The notes beneath the pieces were generated by a model. The model was not told where the DNA came from. It did not search any database and was given only the letters and a program-made list of their open reading frames with translations. Positions 42,297-52,525 of a stretch of 56,770 bases of DNA are shown here, piece by piece. The position numbers and the translations under genes are program-made. The stretch is from contig NEUO01000003.1 of assembly GCA_002304315.1 (NCBI GenBank), positions 1 through 56,770 on the forward strand, read 5' to 3'. Origin of the DNA: Verrucomicrobiia bacterium Tous-C4TDCM (GTDB taxonomy: Bacteria > Verrucomicrobiota > Verrucomicrobiia > Verrucomicrobiales > Akkermansiaceae). Each line of letters begins with the position of its first letter. Position 1 is the stretch's first letter.

Positions 42297-43805
42297 TTAG
42301 TCCCTGCTCCGGCCGCGCTCGCGCAGGTGTTCGAGTTCCTTGGAAAGTTGTTCCGCCACTTCCGGATGTTGGCCGGCGAGGTTGGTGGTTTCCGCCGCGT
42401 CCTTGGAGAGGTCGTAGAGCGCGTCGCCACCTTTTTCCGCAGGCTTGGTGCTGGCAGGCTTGCCACCTTTTTCCGCGCCGGGGATGAATTTCCACGGTCC
42501 CTTGCGGATCGCAACCTTGCCGGCATGTTCCAGCACATGTTCGCGGCCTTCGGGCGAGTCGCCGAGCAGGGCGGGCAGCACGTTGATGCTGTCGGGTGCG
42601 TCGTCCGGGGCGAGCGTCTGGCCGCAGAGCGCGGCGAGGGTGGAGCAGAGATCCACCTGGCTCACGATGGCATCGCTGACGCCGGGTTTGACGCGGGCGG
42701 GCCAACGGACCACGAAGGGCACCCGGGTGCCGCCTTCCCAAATCGAGGACTTGCCGCCGCGCAGTGGACCGGCGGGCCGGTGGCCGCCGAGTTTCCGGAC
42801 CGCGTCATCCTTGTAGCCGTCGTCGAGCACCGGGCCGTTGTCGCTGGTGAGGATGACCAGCGTGTTGGCGGCCAATTCCAAGCGATCCAGGGTGGCGAGC
42901 AACTCGCCGACGCAGGCGTCGAACTGGACGATCGCGTCACCGCGCGGACCCATCGTGGTCGTTCCGACGAAGCGGGCGTGGGGGACCCGCGGGACGTGGA
43001 TGTCGTGGGTGGCGAAATAGAGGAAGAAGGGGTGCTCCCGGTGGCGTTCGATGAACCCGACGCCTTTGCGGGTGAAGGTGTCGGCCATGTCCTCGTCCTT
43101 CCACAGCGCGGACTTGCCGCCCCGCGAGAAGCCGATGCGGCCGATGCCATTGACCACGGCGTTGTTGTGGCCGTGGCTCCAATCCATCTTGAGCCGGTCG
43201 CGCTCGCTCACGCCGGTCGGCTCGCCGGGAAAAGGTTTGCCATAACTCACCGCGATGGGATCGGACGGGCTGAGCCCGGCGATCTTCCCGCCATCGATGT
43301 AGACACAGGGGGTGCGGTCGCCGGTGGCGGCCATGATGAAGGACTCCGCGAAGCCGGCTTCGCGCGGGCCGGGCTTGATCTCGCCGTTCCAGTCGATCAA
43401 CGCGCCGCCGGCGCCAAGGCCGAGGTGCCATTTCCCGACGATGCCGGTGGCGTAACCCGCTTTCCGGAGGATGGACGGCAAGGTGGCGCGGCCGGTCGGG
43501 AGGATCATCGCGGCGTCGCCCGGCAGGATGCCGGTGCCTTTCTTGCGGAAAGCGTACTCGCCGGTCATCAGGGCGTAGCGGGAAGGGGTGCAGGTGGCGG
43601 CAGCGGAGTAGCCGCCGGTCAGGCGCAGTCCCTCCGTGGCCAGACGGTCCACATGGGGTGTCTTGACCGCGGTGGCGCCATAACAGCCGACATCGCCGTA
43701 GCCGAGATCATCGGCGTAGATCAGGATGATGTTGGGTTTCTCCGCCGCTTCAGCGGATAGCGCCGCGAGCAGCAGCGCGGCGGGGAGTGCGAGTGCTTGC
43801 TTCAT
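42297..43805 (-). CDS. Exported type I sulfatase (arylsulfatase family S1), complete
   Basis: The ATG at 43805 opens a signal peptide (KQALALPAALLLAALSAEAA) and gives 502 residues; it overlaps the upstream stop by ATGA. Metal ligands are in NIILIYADDLGYGD, the formylglycine site is TCTPSRYALMTG (Cys72 in C-T-P-S-R), and VGKWHLG, ATHDIHVPR and LTSDNGP supply the other active-site residues. The Cys must be oxidised by a sulfatase-maturating enzyme, which is not encoded in this window. It removes sulfate from the glycan handled by the cluster. No defect is visible. Confidence 0.95.
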   Translation of the reverse strand: MKQALALPAALLLAALSAEAAEKPNIILIYADDLGYGDVGCYGATAVKTPHVDRLATEGLRLTGGYSAAATCTPSRYALMTGEYAFRKKGTGILPGDAAMILPTGRATLPSILRKAGYATGIVGKWHLGLGAGGALIDWNGEIKPGPREAGFAESFIMAATGDRTPCVYIDGGKIAGLSPSDPIAVSYGKPFPGEPTGVSERDRLKMDWSHGHNNAVVNGIGRIGFSRGGKSALWKDEDMADTFTRKGVGFIERHREHPFFLYFATHDIHVPRVPHARFVGTTTMGPRGDAIVQFDACVGELLATLDRLELAANTLVILTSDNGPVLDDGYKDDAVRKLGGHRPAGPLRGGKSSIWEGGTRVPFVVRWPARVKPGVSDAIVSQVDLCSTLAALCGQTLAPDDAPDSINVLPALLGDSPEGREHVLEHAGKVAIRKGPWKFIPGAEKGGKPASTKPAEKGGDALYDLSKDAAETTNLAGQHPEVAEQLSKELEHLRERGRSRD

Positions 43806-44743
43806 GGTTTGGTCGGTTTCGGATTCCCCGGCGTGGCCGGACCTTTGGCCGCGGGCTTTCCGGGAGGTCTTGCGGTGCCATCCCATGGCGCTGCCTTGTG
43901 GGTATCAAGCACCGCCTGCAATTTCTTCCGGGCCGCGAGCGCGGCCGTGTCGGTGGTGTCCCCGGCGACCGGGAGTTCCTCGAAGGGCGCGTCCTTCAGG
44001 TCGAAGAAGCCGCCGTCGTTGCCCAGCTTCCAGCGGGCGTCGCGGACGAACGACTTGCCCGTCAGTTCGACATAGACCCACTCGCGCGGCGTGCCTTTCC
44101 CGCCCTTGATCCGCGCGGCGATGCTTCGTCCGTCGAGTTCCACGCCGTCCGGAAGCTTGGCTCCAGCGAGTTCCGCGAAGGTGGTGAGGAAATCGGAGAA
44201 ATCGGTCAGGTCGTGGCTGATGGCGCCGGCCGGGGTGGTGCCGGGCCAGTTGGCGATCATCGGGACGCGGCTGCCACCCTCCCGCATCGATGCCTTGTTG
44301 CCGGAGAGCTGCCGGCCTTTCACCGGGGTGTAGGCGGGCGGGCGGATGCTGCCGTTGTCACCGGCGAAGACGACCAGGGTCTTCCCGCGCAGCTTGAGCC
44401 GGTCCAGTTCCTCCACCAGCTTGCCGACGAGTTTGTCCATGTAGGCGACATTGTCGGCGTAGAGTTGATCGTCGGTCGCATCCGGCGCGCTGTCCGGCGT
44501 GCGCTGGATCGGGATGTGGATATGGATCATCGGGTAATACACGAAGAACGGCTCCTCCTTGTGGCGGCCGATGAAATCCACGAGGAAATCATGGATGAGA
44601 TCAGGCATGTATTTGCCGTCGGCGAGAATGAAAATGATGTTCGGGCGGGCGGGATCCGTCTCCGCCGCCGCGGCGCGGGGCGCAAGCCATGGCAGGGTGC
44701 AGGCGAGGAGCGTGACGAGGCCGCTTGCTGGCGCGGGATTCAT
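43802..44743 (-). pseudogene. Sulfatase with a large in-frame deletion that removes the active site
   Basis: The 313-residue product has a normal signal peptide and the first sulfatase strand, RPNIIFILAD, but then jumps directly to GKYMPDLIHDFLVDFIGRH, which in full-length sulfatases lies well over 100 residues later. The second metal Asp, the CxPSR formylglycine motif and the GKWHLG block are all missing. The rest is colinear with the family: PFFVYYPMIHIHIP, VVFAGDNGS, GSRVPMIANWPG. It remains in frame and coupled by ATGA to the intact sulfatase. It cannot be an active type I sulfatase; a deletion allele or assembly collapse is likely. Confidence 0.82.
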
Positions 44744-44789
44744 CCGGATTCTCAGGGTTGGCAGGTTGGCGGGTGGCGGCCCCTGCCGG

Positions 44790-46202
44790 TCAGGCGATCA
44801 GGTCTTTCCACACGCTCCCGTGGACGTCGGTGAGGCGGAGGTCGCGGCCGCTCCAGCGGAAGGTGAGCCGCTCGTGGTCGATGCCCAGCATATGCAGGAC
44901 GGTGGCCCAGAGATCGTAAACCGTGGCGACGTCGCTGACGGCCCGGTATCCGAACTCGTCGGTGCCGCCGTGGGTGACCCCGCCCTTGATGCCGCCGCCG
45001 GCGAGCCACGCGCTGAAGCCGTAGGGGTTGTGGTCCCTGCCGTTGGAGCCCTGCGAGAACGGGGTGCGGCCGAATTCCCCGGTGAAGACCAGCAGGGTTT
45101 CATCGAGCAGCCCGCGCTCCTTGAGATCCGCGATGAGGGCGGCGATCGGTCCGTCCACTTGCTCGGCCATCGCACCGTGGCCCTTGTGAAGATCGCCGTG
45201 CTGGTCCCACGGGTTGCCGCCGTTGCCGCCGCCGATGCCCTGGTTGCAGCAGGACAGTTCGACGAAGCGCACGCCGCGTTCGACGAGGCGACGCGCCATC
45301 AGGCATTGGCGGCCGTATTCCGCCTGATGCTCGTTGGGGCTGTCGATTCCGTAGTTCCTGCGGGTGGCCGCCGACTCGGAGGAAATGTCGGTGAGTTCCG
45401 GGACCGCCTCCTGCATCAGGAAGGCGGTTTCGGCATTGGCGACCGAGGCGAGCACGGCTTCCTTGGCGGCGACGCGGTCGGCGAAACCACGGTCCAGCTT
45501 GCCGATCAGGTCCAGGGCGCGGCGCTGCTCGGCTTTGACCATGGCCGGCGTGACGTCGGGCACGGCTTGGTCGTCGGAGATGTTGAAGATCGAGCCCTGG
45601 GTCGTCGCCGGGAGGAAGGCGTTGCCGAAGATGCTGACACCGCCGTGGGGAATCGAGGCCTTTTTGGAGCGGAGCACGATGTATCCCGGGAGATTCGGAT
45701 TGGCGGTGCCGCACCCGTGATTGATCCAGGCGCCGGCGCTCGGATAGCCGAGGAACGGGAAGCCGGTGTGCATGAAGAAGTTCCCCTGGGCGTGCTCGCT
45801 GAACTTCGCGGTCATCGAGCGGATGATCGCGAGGTCGTCGGCGCGTGCCGCGATCTGCGGGAACATGTTGGTCATCTCGATGCCGGACTTGCCGTATCTT
45901 CCGGTCTCCCAGGGAGATGCCATGATGTTCCCGACGTTGTCGAACTGCGTGCGTTCGAGTGTGCCGGGCATCGCTTGTCCGTGGCGTTGCCTGAGCAGCG
46001 GTTTCGGGTCGAACGAGTCGACGTGCGAAACGCCTCCGGACATGTAGAGGAAGATGACCGATTTCGCCCTGGGCTTGTGGTGGAGCAGCGGCGTGGAGGC
46101 AGCCCCGGCGGCGGAGTTGAGCAAGCCCGAGAGTGCCCAGCAGCTGATGCCGCGGGAACTCAGCTTCAGGAAATCGCGGCGGCTGTGGCGGTCAATGGAC
46201 AT
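44790..46202 (-). CDS. DUF1501 Tat-exported protein (sulfatase-fold, planctomycete/verrucomicrobial)
   Basis: The 470-residue protein begins with a twin-arginine signal, [16 protein letters not shown]. The DUF1501 fold, distantly alkaline-phosphatase-like, shows [20 protein letters not shown] near the N terminus, [14 protein letters not shown], and [16 protein letters not shown] toward the end with His residues in NPWDQHGDL and GRDHNPYGF. These proteins nearly always sit beside PSD1/DUF1553 cytochrome genes, as here, where the two overlap by 11 nt. The function is not established; a partner enzyme in glycan or lipid turnover is inferred. Confidence 0.93.
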   Translation of the reverse strand: MSIDRHSRRDFLKLSSRGISCWALSGLLNSAAGAASTPLLHHKPRAKSVIFLYMSGGVSHVDSFDPKPLLRQRHGQAMPGTLERTQFDNVGNIMASPWETGRYGKSGIEMTNMFPQIAARADDLAIIRSMTAKFSEHAQGNFFMHTGFPFLGYPSAGAWINHGCGTANPNLPGYIVLRSKKASIPHGGVSIFGNAFLPATTQGSIFNISDDQAVPDVTPAMVKAEQRRALDLIGKLDRGFADRVAAKEAVLASVANAETAFLMQEAVPELTDISSESAATRRNYGIDSPNEHQAEYGRQCLMARRLVERGVRFVELSCCNQGIGGGNGGNPWDQHGDLHKGHGAMAEQVDGPIAALIADLKERGLLDETLLVFTGEFGRTPFSQGSNGRDHNPYGFSAWLAGGGIKGGVTHGGTDEFGYRAVSDVATVYDLWATVLHMLGIDHERLTFRWSGRDLRLTDVHGSVWKDLIA

Positions 46203-49200
46203 AGATCAGTTCCTTGGAGTTCAGGATCACATGGGCGAGCCGGAAATAGGGATCGCCACGGGCGGCGCCGGGCTGGCCGGCGGGGCCGTCGTCAGGCTTG
46301 GCGTTGATGAAGTCGAGGCAACCGGCGACTTCCCCGGGCGTCGGGTGGCGGGCGTAGGCCTGCATGAAGAGAGCGTCGATCCTGGCCTCGTCGGTGGCGA
46401 GCTGCCGGTCTTCCCGGACGCGGCGGGCCCAGGTCCCGGCCGCCTCGGTGGCGGTCCGCCCGTTCATCAGGGCGAGCGCCTGGGCGGGCACGTTGGTCGA
46501 ATTCCGGACGCCGACGGTGGAGGTCGGGAGCGGGAAATTGAAGGTGGTGAGGAAGGGGTCGAGGTTGTTGCGTTCGACCGGCTCGAAGACGGCGCGTTCC
46601 GGGGTGTCGTTGGCGGCGACGAAGCGGAGGGTGTCGAGGATGGCCTCGGCGTCCAGGCGGCGCGGGGTGAAGTAGGCGAGCCGGAGGTTTTCGGGGTCCT
46701 TGCCGGCATTGGCCGCCGGGGCGGAACCGGCCGAGCGGAAGGCGCGGCTCATGACGAAGCCGCGGACGAGGCGCTTCATCGACCAGCCGTCCTCGCGCAG
46801 GCCGGCGGCCAGATGATCGAGGAGTTGCGGGTGGGTGGGTTCGTTGCCGAGCCGGCCGAAGTTGTCCGCCGAGGCGACGAGACCGCGCCCGAAGGTGTGG
46901 TGCCACAGGCGGTTGACGATGACGCGCGGGGCGAGTGGATTGTGGTCGCCCAGGATATCTTCGGCCAACTCGAGGCGGCCGCTTCCGGTTTTCGGATAGG
47001 GATCGCCGCGGAAGATCCCGAGGAAGCCGCGCGCGACCGGATCCGCTTCCTTTTTGGGGTCGCCGCGCACCAGCAGCGGCTGGTCCCAGGGTTCCCCCTC
47101 CATCACGCCGGGAGCGCGCGCGGGGATCCGGATTTCCCCTTCGAGTTTCCGGTAATTGTCCACCAGGGATTTCAAATCCGCGGGCAGCGGGGCGACGGCG
47201 TTCGCCAGGAAGCCACGGCCCACGAAGGCGTCGAGAAGCCGGGCCTGGGGATCGGTCATGGTTCCCTCCAGCCAGGCGGAGATCGCGGCACGGAGCGAAT
47301 CCCGGTAGCAGAGGAGCAGGGAGTCGCGGTCGGTGATGGATCCGGAGTCCGCCGACAGCAGGATGGACGAACCGGGTTCGCGCATCCCGTCGTTTCCGGC
47401 GTAGGCCTCGAGCAGGCCGAACCAGGAGCGTCCGGCACCCGGGTTGGCGGTGCTGTCGGCGGCGGTGGTGACTTGGAAGTAACCGGTTTCGCCGTTCCAA
47501 TACTCATACTTGTTGAAGCCGACCCACGACGGATCGGGCCGCAGGTTCGATGCCGGGTGCAGCCCGCCGTGAACCAGCGGGTAGCTGCGCACCGTGAAGC
47601 GCGCGAGGGCACCGGATCCGAAGGCCCTGAGCGAGGCCCCCTTGCCGGCCGCACGGTGGAAGAGCGAGTTCAAGGTGGCACCGTGCTTGTCCGAGGTGAG
47701 GTGGGAGTAAATGCCGGCCGGGTAGATCCCGGTGAAGGTGTTCGCGCCTTCGCCCGCGAGCGCGAACGAGCCTGCCGGGCTGACCTCGGCCCCGAGGCCG
47801 TTGCCATTCCGGAACCAGCGGTCGTAAGTCGCCTGATCGCGCAGGTCGGCGTAGAAGGTGGCGTTTTTCTTCGCCTTCTCGTTGTGTTCGTGGATCTGCC
47901 GGGAGGAGTCCCGCATCGCCTGCAAGTGCCGCTGGAAGTCGGCGGGCGCGAGGTCCCGGAGCTTCGCCCACGCACCCAGCGGGTGCTTGTCGTCGAGGTT
48001 GGCGGGATCCGCCTTCTCCAGCATCGCGATCGCGGCGTCGACCTCGCCGAGCCAATGGCGGCCGAAGGCTCCGCGAATCTCCTGCTTGAGCTTCCCGATC
48101 GCGGCGCGGTGCAGATCTTGCAACTCGGGCGAGTCCACGTTCACGACCGCCGGCCGGCTGCTCACCATGATGCCGTAGAACTTGTAGTAATCCTCCTGGC
48201 TGACCGGATCGAACTTGTGGTTGTGGCAACGGGCGCAGGATACGGTGAGGCCGAGCATCGCCTTCGACACCACGTCGATCTGGTTGTCGGTGAAGGTGAC
48301 CTGCTCGTCGTAGGCATCGGTCACGCCGAAGCCGTGCGGGACGAGGCGCAGGTGGGCGGGACCGATGGCGGATTCGTTGATGCCGAGACCGGCGTTGATC
48401 CGTGGGTTGTCCAAAAGATCGCCGGCGAGGTGTTCGCGGATCAGCCGGTCGTAGGGGACGTCGGCATTGATGGCGCGGATCAGGTAGTCACGGTATTGTG
48501 GGGCGTGGGGGATGGCCGGGTCGCCCTCGCTGCCGTGCGACTCGGCGTAGCGGTACCAATCCATCCAGTGGCGGGCCCAGCGTTCGCCGTAGCGGGGCGA
48601 GGCCATGAGTCCGTCGACGAGCGCCGCGTAAGCCTCGCCGGTCGGGTTGGCGACGAAAGCTTCGACCACTTCCGGTCGGGGCGGCAGGCCGGTCAGGATA
48701 AGATGGAGACGCCGCACCAGGGTGGCGGGATCCGCCTCCGGCGCGGCCTGCAGGCCGTCCGCCGCCAGCCCGGCGAAGATGAAGCGGTCAATCGCGCCGC
48801 CGTCCCAATCCGGGTCGGCGGCCGGTGGCGGCGCGGTTTTCACCAGCGGCTGGAAGGACCACCATTCCGCGCGGCGGTCGCGGACGGATTCCCAATCGGT
48901 TTGAGCTTCGAGCTCCCCTTGGGTGGGTGGCTTGAGCCGCGGATCCGGAGCCCCCATGGCGATCCACTCCTCCAGATGCCGGATGCTGAGGTTCGACAGT
49001 TTCGGCGCTTTCGACGGCATCGGCTCGTAGTCCTCCGCGTGGCGCACCGCGAGGATGAGGGGACTGCTCGCCGGGTCGCCGGGGACGATCACCCTGGACT
49101 CCAGCAGGGCGGCGCGATGGTCGAGCGCGAGGTCGCCCTTTTTCTTGTCGACGCTGTTGTGGCAGGAGTAGCAATTCTCCGCCAGCACGGGGCGGATTTT

Positions 49201-49302
49201 CGACTCGAAGAATTCGTGCTGGGCGGGAGTGATTTCCTCTCCTCCGGCGGCGGCGATCAAGGCCGTGGCGAGGATGCTGGAGACGAAGGAATTCAACTTC
49301 AT
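46192..49302 (-). CDS. PSCyt1-DUF1549-DUF1553 (PSD1) multidomain cytochrome c protein
   Basis: The 1036-residue exported protein (signal [20 protein letters not shown]) has a planctomycete-type cytochrome c domain with [19 protein letters not shown] (about 40-110). DUF1549 follows ([31 protein letters not shown], and a second haem-like motif [12 protein letters not shown]). A middle insert of about 300 residues has a beta domain. The C-terminal DUF1553 shows [20 protein letters not shown] and [10 protein letters not shown]. Such proteins pair with DUF1501 and are thought to channel electrons or act in polysaccharide breakdown; biochemistry is lacking. It is the first gene of the long minus-strand run. 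Confidence 0.93.
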   Translation of the reverse strand: MKLNSFVSSILATALIAAAGGEEITPAQHEFFESKIRPVLAENCYSCHNSVDKKKGDLALDHRAALLESRVIVPGDPASSPLILAVRHAEDYEPMPSKAPKLSNLSIRHLEEWIAMGAPDPRLKPPTQGELEAQTDWESVRDRRAEWWSFQPLVKTAPPPAADPDWDGGAIDRFIFAGLAADGLQAAPEADPATLVRRLHLILTGLPPRPEVVEAFVANPTGEAYAALVDGLMASPRYGERWARHWMDWYRYAESHGSEGDPAIPHAPQYRDYLIRAINADVPYDRLIREHLAGDLLDNPRINAGLGINESAIGPAHLRLVPHGFGVTDAYDEQVTFTDNQIDVVSKAMLGLTVSCARCHNHKFDPVSQEDYYKFYGIMVSSRPAVVNVDSPELQDLHRAAIGKLKQEIRGAFGRHWLGEVDAAIAMLEKADPANLDDKHPLGAWAKLRDLAPADFQRHLQAMRDSSRQIHEHNEKAKKNATFYADLRDQATYDRWFRNGNGLGAEVSPAGSFALAGEGANTFTGIYPAGIYSHLTSDKHGATLNSLFHRAAGKGASLRAFGSGALARFTVRSYPLVHGGLHPASNLRPDPSWVGFNKYEYWNGETGYFQVTTAADSTANPGAGRSWFGLLEAYAGNDGMREPGSSILLSADSGSITDRDSLLLCYRDSLRAAISAWLEGTMTDPQARLLDAFVGRGFLANAVAPLPADLKSLVDNYRKLEGEIRIPARAPGVMEGEPWDQPLLVRGDPKKEADPVARGFLGIFRGDPYPKTGSGRLELAEDILGDHNPLAPRVIVNRLWHHTFGRGLVASADNFGRLGNEPTHPQLLDHLAAGLREDGWSMKRLVRGFVMSRAFRSAGSAPAANAGKDPENLRLAYFTPRRLDAEAILDTLRFVAANDTPERAVFEPVERNNLDPFLTTFNFPLPTSTVGVRNSTNVPAQALALMNGRTATEAAGTWARRVREDRQLATDEARIDALFMQAYARHPTPGEVAGCLDFINAKPDDGPAGQPGAARGDPYFRLAHVILNSKELIYVH

Positions 49303-49394
49303 TGGAGACGGGCGGGATGCTGGTGAGAGGCGGCCGACGGAGCAGACGGCTGCTGAAACGTCCGGGCAAGCGCCGATGTTTCAGCCCTTATCAC

Positions 49395-50522
49395 TCACGC
49401 CAGCGAACGGATGAACCGCTCGAAAAACGCCGCGCCTTCTTCCAGCGCGTCGATCTCGATGAATTCGTCCGCAGTATGCGCCTGATCGATCGAGCCGGGT
49501 CCCATGCAGACCGACGGCAGGCCGGCGGCGGAGAGGTGGGCGGCGTCTGAGAACCACGGCGCGCCGACCGGCTCCGAGGCCGGCCGCACTTCACGGATCC
49601 GGTCGATCCACGGGTTGGTCGATGGGGTTTCCATCGGTGGGTTTTCGTGGGGGCGGACGATTTCCAAAGGCAGGGCCAGCCGGGCGATCGTTTTTTCTAA
49701 CAAGTCCAGCGCCCCGCCGGCATCGCGCAGGGCGGGGGTGATGCGGATGTCGATCTCCGCCTCGGCCAGGTCGGGGATGATGTTCGCCCGGGAGCCGGCG
49801 CGCAGGACGCCGACATTGATCGTCGAGCGGCCGAGCACCGGATGGGCGTAGGTGGCCAGGGTCGCCGAAAGTTCGCGCTCCAGCACGTCGAGCGCGCGGG
49901 CCAGCTTCATCGCTGCGTTGTCGCCCTTTTCCGGCATCGAGGAATGCCCCGCCTTGCCGGTGGCGCGCAGGGTCGCCCACAGCGAGCCCTTGGTGGTGTG
50001 GACGATGTCGAGCGAGGTCGGCTCGCCGACGATGGCGAAGGCGTATTCGTGGCCGTGGTGCTTGGCGAAATCCTTCGAGCCCCACTGGCCGGATTCCTCG
50101 CCCATGAACGCGACGAAATCGACGGCGACGTCGAGGCTGGCGTGGATCGCGGCGGTTTCCTTGAGGCCCCACAGCATCGCGGCCATCGAGCCCTTGGTGT
50201 CGCAGGTCCCGCGGCCCCACACCCGGCCGTCGCCGAGGACCGCGCCGAAGGGATCGATGGTCATGCCGCCGACGCCGACGGTGTCGAGGTGAGGCCCGAG
50301 CAGGATCCGCGGCCGGCCGTCGCGCGGGGCGAAGCGGGCGATCAGGTTCGGCCGGCCCGGTTTGATTTCCTCCAACGTGACATCGCCGTCGATCGCCTCG
50401 ATCCAGCCCTGGAGAAAGGTCGCGATGGCGGCCTCGCACGTCTTTTCGGTCCCGGCGGGGTTGTCGGGATTGACCGAAGGAATGCGGACGAGCTGCTGGA
50501 GAAGTTCGACGGGGCCGGTCAT
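49395..50522 (-). CDS. M20 family metallopeptidase (ArgE/DapE/ACY1-like deacylase)
   Basis: The 479-codon ORF includes non-coding upstream DNA; the ATG at 50522 begins MTGPVELLQQLVRIPSVNPD and gives 375 residues, normal for the family. Metal ligands are visible: LGPHLDTVGV (His), RGTCDTKGSMA (bridging Asp), GEESGQWGS (catalytic and ligand Glu), VGEPTSLD (Glu/Asp) and a late His in SIDQAHTADEF. The dimerisation domain spans about 175-290 (GKAGHSSMPEKGDNA). Candidate substrates are N-acyl amino acids or succinyl-diaminopimelate; the RxGSRANIIPDLAEAEIDIR pattern is general, so no symbol is given. It is cytoplasmic and monocistronic. Confidence 0.9.
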   Translation of the reverse strand: MTGPVELLQQLVRIPSVNPDNPAGTEKTCEAAIATFLQGWIEAIDGDVTLEEIKPGRPNLIARFAPRDGRPRILLGPHLDTVGVGGMTIDPFGAVLGDGRVWGRGTCDTKGSMAAMLWGLKETAAIHASLDVAVDFVAFMGEESGQWGSKDFAKHHGHEYAFAIVGEPTSLDIVHTTKGSLWATLRATGKAGHSSMPEKGDNAAMKLARALDVLERELSATLATYAHPVLGRSTINVGVLRAGSRANIIPDLAEAEIDIRITPALRDAGGALDLLEKTIARLALPLEIVRPHENPPMETPSTNPWIDRIREVRPASEPVGAPWFSDAAHLSAAGLPSVCMGPGSIDQAHTADEFIEIDALEEGAAFFERFIRSLA

Positions 50523-50586
50523 GCGGGGAAGTGAAGAGGATCGGGTGGGGGATCGCAAGGTTTGCGGGAGGGGAGGTGATTGACGA

Positions 50587-50608
50587 TTGTTGATTGTTGA
50601 TTGTTGAA
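50587..50608. repeat. Short tandem repeat of TTGTTGA
   Basis: Three to four imperfect ATTGTTG units lie between the M20 start region and the long palindrome. The tract could slip during replication; no function is indicated. Confidence 0.6.
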
Positions 50609-50637
50609 CCCGGAGCTTCGGATCCGGAACGGTGGTC

Positions 50638-50869
50638 GATGTCCCAACGGGACTCCATCCCGAAGCCCGGGGTTGCGAGGAACGCGCTACCCGGGGTCTA
50701 CCCGGCAGAGGATGGCTACCTCGAAGAGGTTGTGGACGGGGTGGTGCCGCGATTCCCGCGGGGACCGTTCCTCCACAACACCTTCGGCGTAGGAAATCCG
50801 GATGCGGCGACCCGGGGTAGCTCGTTCCTCGCAACCCCGGGCTGTGGGACGCAGTCCCTTTCGGATATT
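50638..50869. repeat. Long imperfect palindrome, probable dispersed repeat element
   Basis: Arms 50638-50698 and 50809-50869 are reverse complements without gaps, 51 of 61 positions matching, including a core AGCCCGGGGTTGCGAGGAAC. The inner part is also partly self-complementary (GAGGTTGTGGA with TCCACAACACC), so the whole stretch of about 230 nt can fold into one hairpin. It lies in the 406-nt gap between two divergent-to-tail gene ends (50523-50928), which contains no convincing gene; the ORFs reported there are artefacts of the repeat. I recall similar CCCGGGGTTGCGAGGAACG elements scattered in Verrucomicrobial genomes; that is unchecked. It could be a non-autonomous mobile element or a structured transcript. 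Confidence 0.75.
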
Positions 50870-50928
50870 GGAAGGCGGTGACTTCGGGTTATCGGAACAC
50901 AGACTCGGTTGAGGAGATGGAAGCAAGT

Positions 50929-52500
50929 TCAGCGGGCAGAGAACGGGTCGTCTTCCGCGGCGTCGCGCTTGGAGCGGCGGAGCCGTTCCTGCTCTGCCAA
51001 GGCCTTCAATTCGGCGGCTTCGACCTCGCGGAAGGCTTCTTCGGCCTTTGCTCGGATCTCTGGGGTGAAGTCGAGTTGTCCGGCGAGTTCGCGGACGGCT
51101 TCGAGGGTGAGGTTCGGGCCTTCGAGGGAGTCGGAGGAGGACAGAGAAGGATCACCGGTCCGTGTTGGAATCGCTTCAACCGCCTGGAGAAACAACTCGT
51201 TGCGGACTTGCTGCTTCGGAAACTTCGGAATCACCTCAAGCAGGGGTGCGTCCATGGGATCAAGCGAATCTCCGATCAGTCCGCCAAGGGCACGCGCGGC
51301 GATTGGATCACGGTCGTGAGTGGCGAGGCGATCGAGGGCGGAGATCACTTCGGTCATGCGGTCTTTGTGCGAATGATACATGCCGATGAGGAGGTCGATC
51401 TTCAACAATTCGGCTGCCTGCTCTGGATTCAGATCTGGCAGGTCTCCGACTGTCACCTCGGCAAAAGGGTCGGCTCCCTCGACGCGGTGCGTGGAACGGA
51501 TGGCCCGCTCCAGCGCGTCGGGCGGGGTGGACCGGGCATACCAGTCCAAAGCGGCGGCGGGATCTTCCATGGGCCAGCGTTCGGCGATCGACCGGGAGTC
51601 CCATTGCGACGGTTCGATCCCGTGATCCGCCAGCGAGTCGGCGAATTCACGGCTCCGTGCATTCCAGTCCTGACCGGCTGGAGCCCCGTCGGCGAAGCCT
51701 TCGATCATCCGGCGTCGAAAGTCCTCATTCGTCGTCGTCAGGGTCAGCTTCCACGCCTCCTCCGGAGCCCGGCTTGAATATTCCCGGAACAGCTCGGGAA
51801 GGGTTGTTCCCGCGTCGACAAGATACTTCATCCGGGGGTCGGCGTCGTCTTGAAGGAAGGTCTCCCAGGCGCCTCTCGGATCGTACATCGCATGGCCCAC
51901 CCGGCAGAAATGGAAATAGTCAGATAGTTCTTCGAGAGGCAGGTTCCGCCAAGTGTTCACTTCCTTGCCAACAAGGCCTTCCGTTTCCGCGATTTCCAAA
52001 AGGTTTGCCCGGACGACATCTGGCTCGCGGGAAGACCAGATCTTGATAATCGCCTGGCAGTAGTCGTTGAGTTCTGAATCGGAGTTCCTGCCTTTACCCG
52101 TCACCCACTCTCCGAGTTGCCGGATTTGACGGGTATCCAATTCCAAGATCCGTGCCGTCGAGTAGTCGTCCCAATCGTTCCAGCCCTTGTGAACACTTTC
52201 ATGCAAGGATCTTGCGCGATGCCACTTGATCGCCGCCGCTTCCAATTCCTCGGCGATCTTCTTCATTCCGTCGTCCAGCGACTCGAAGCGCGCCGAGTCG
52301 TGCTCTTCATCGATCCGCCCGGTCTTGGCGGCGAGCTTGGAGAGTGCGGTCCCAAGCGTCGGATCTTCGGGAGATTGGTCCCCGTCATCCTGGCGAGACG
52401 CGATCAAGCCCGCGATGCCCAGGGCAACGACCAGGACGGCGATGGTGACGATTCTTTTCAAGGCTATCGAAGGGAATGATGACAAGACGGAGAGATCCAT
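50929..52500 (-). CDS. Membrane-anchored hypothetical protein
   Basis: The ATG at 52500 opens MDLSVLSSFPSIALKRIVTI.. and a hydrophobic anchor (VTIAVLVVALGIAGLIA), giving 523 residues; the longer ORF start overlaps the neighbouring gene region. The rest is helical and charged, with DP.AALDWYARS and PEEAWKLTL segments that recall the helical-repeat protein at 12828-14120, and a C-terminal coiled-coil-like stretch (EEAFREVEAAELKALAEQE). No enzyme motif is seen. It may be another member of the Verrucomicrobial exported 'DP.AA..W' repeat proteins. Function unknown. Confidence 0.72.
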   Translation of the reverse strand: MDLSVLSSFPSIALKRIVTIAVLVVALGIAGLIASRQDDGDQSPEDPTLGTALSKLAAKTGRIDEEHDSARFESLDDGMKKIAEELEAAAIKWHRARSLHESVHKGWNDWDDYSTARILELDTRQIRQLGEWVTGKGRNSDSELNDYCQAIIKIWSSREPDVVRANLLEIAETEGLVGKEVNTWRNLPLEELSDYFHFCRVGHAMYDPRGAWETFLQDDADPRMKYLVDAGTTLPELFREYSSRAPEEAWKLTLTTTNEDFRRRMIEGFADGAPAGQDWNARSREFADSLADHGIEPSQWDSRSIAERWPMEDPAAALDWYARSTPPDALERAIRSTHRVEGADPFAEVTVGDLPDLNPEQAAELLKIDLLIGMYHSHKDRMTEVISALDRLATHDRDPIAARALGGLIGDSLDPMDAPLLEVIPKFPKQQVRNELFLQAVEAIPTRTGDPSLSSSDSLEGPNLTLEAVRELAGQLDFTPEIRAKAEEAFREVEAAELKALAEQERLRRSKRDAAEDDPFSAR

Positions 52501-52525
52501 CCCGAAATTCGTCGGGCGCTGTGAC

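Noticed and set aside
40581-43760. Plus-strand ORF of 1059 codons
   Set aside because: It is antisense to the MGH1-like and sulfatase genes and has the Gly/Val/Arg-rich composition of an antisense frame.
46054-49326. Plus-strand ORF of 1090 codons
   Set aside because: It is antisense to the PSD1 cytochrome gene; no domain pattern is visible.
50594-50881. Small ORFs of 62-95 codons in the gap after the M20 peptidase
   Set aside because: They lie within the long palindrome, so frames on both strands arise from the same repeat; none looks like a protein family.
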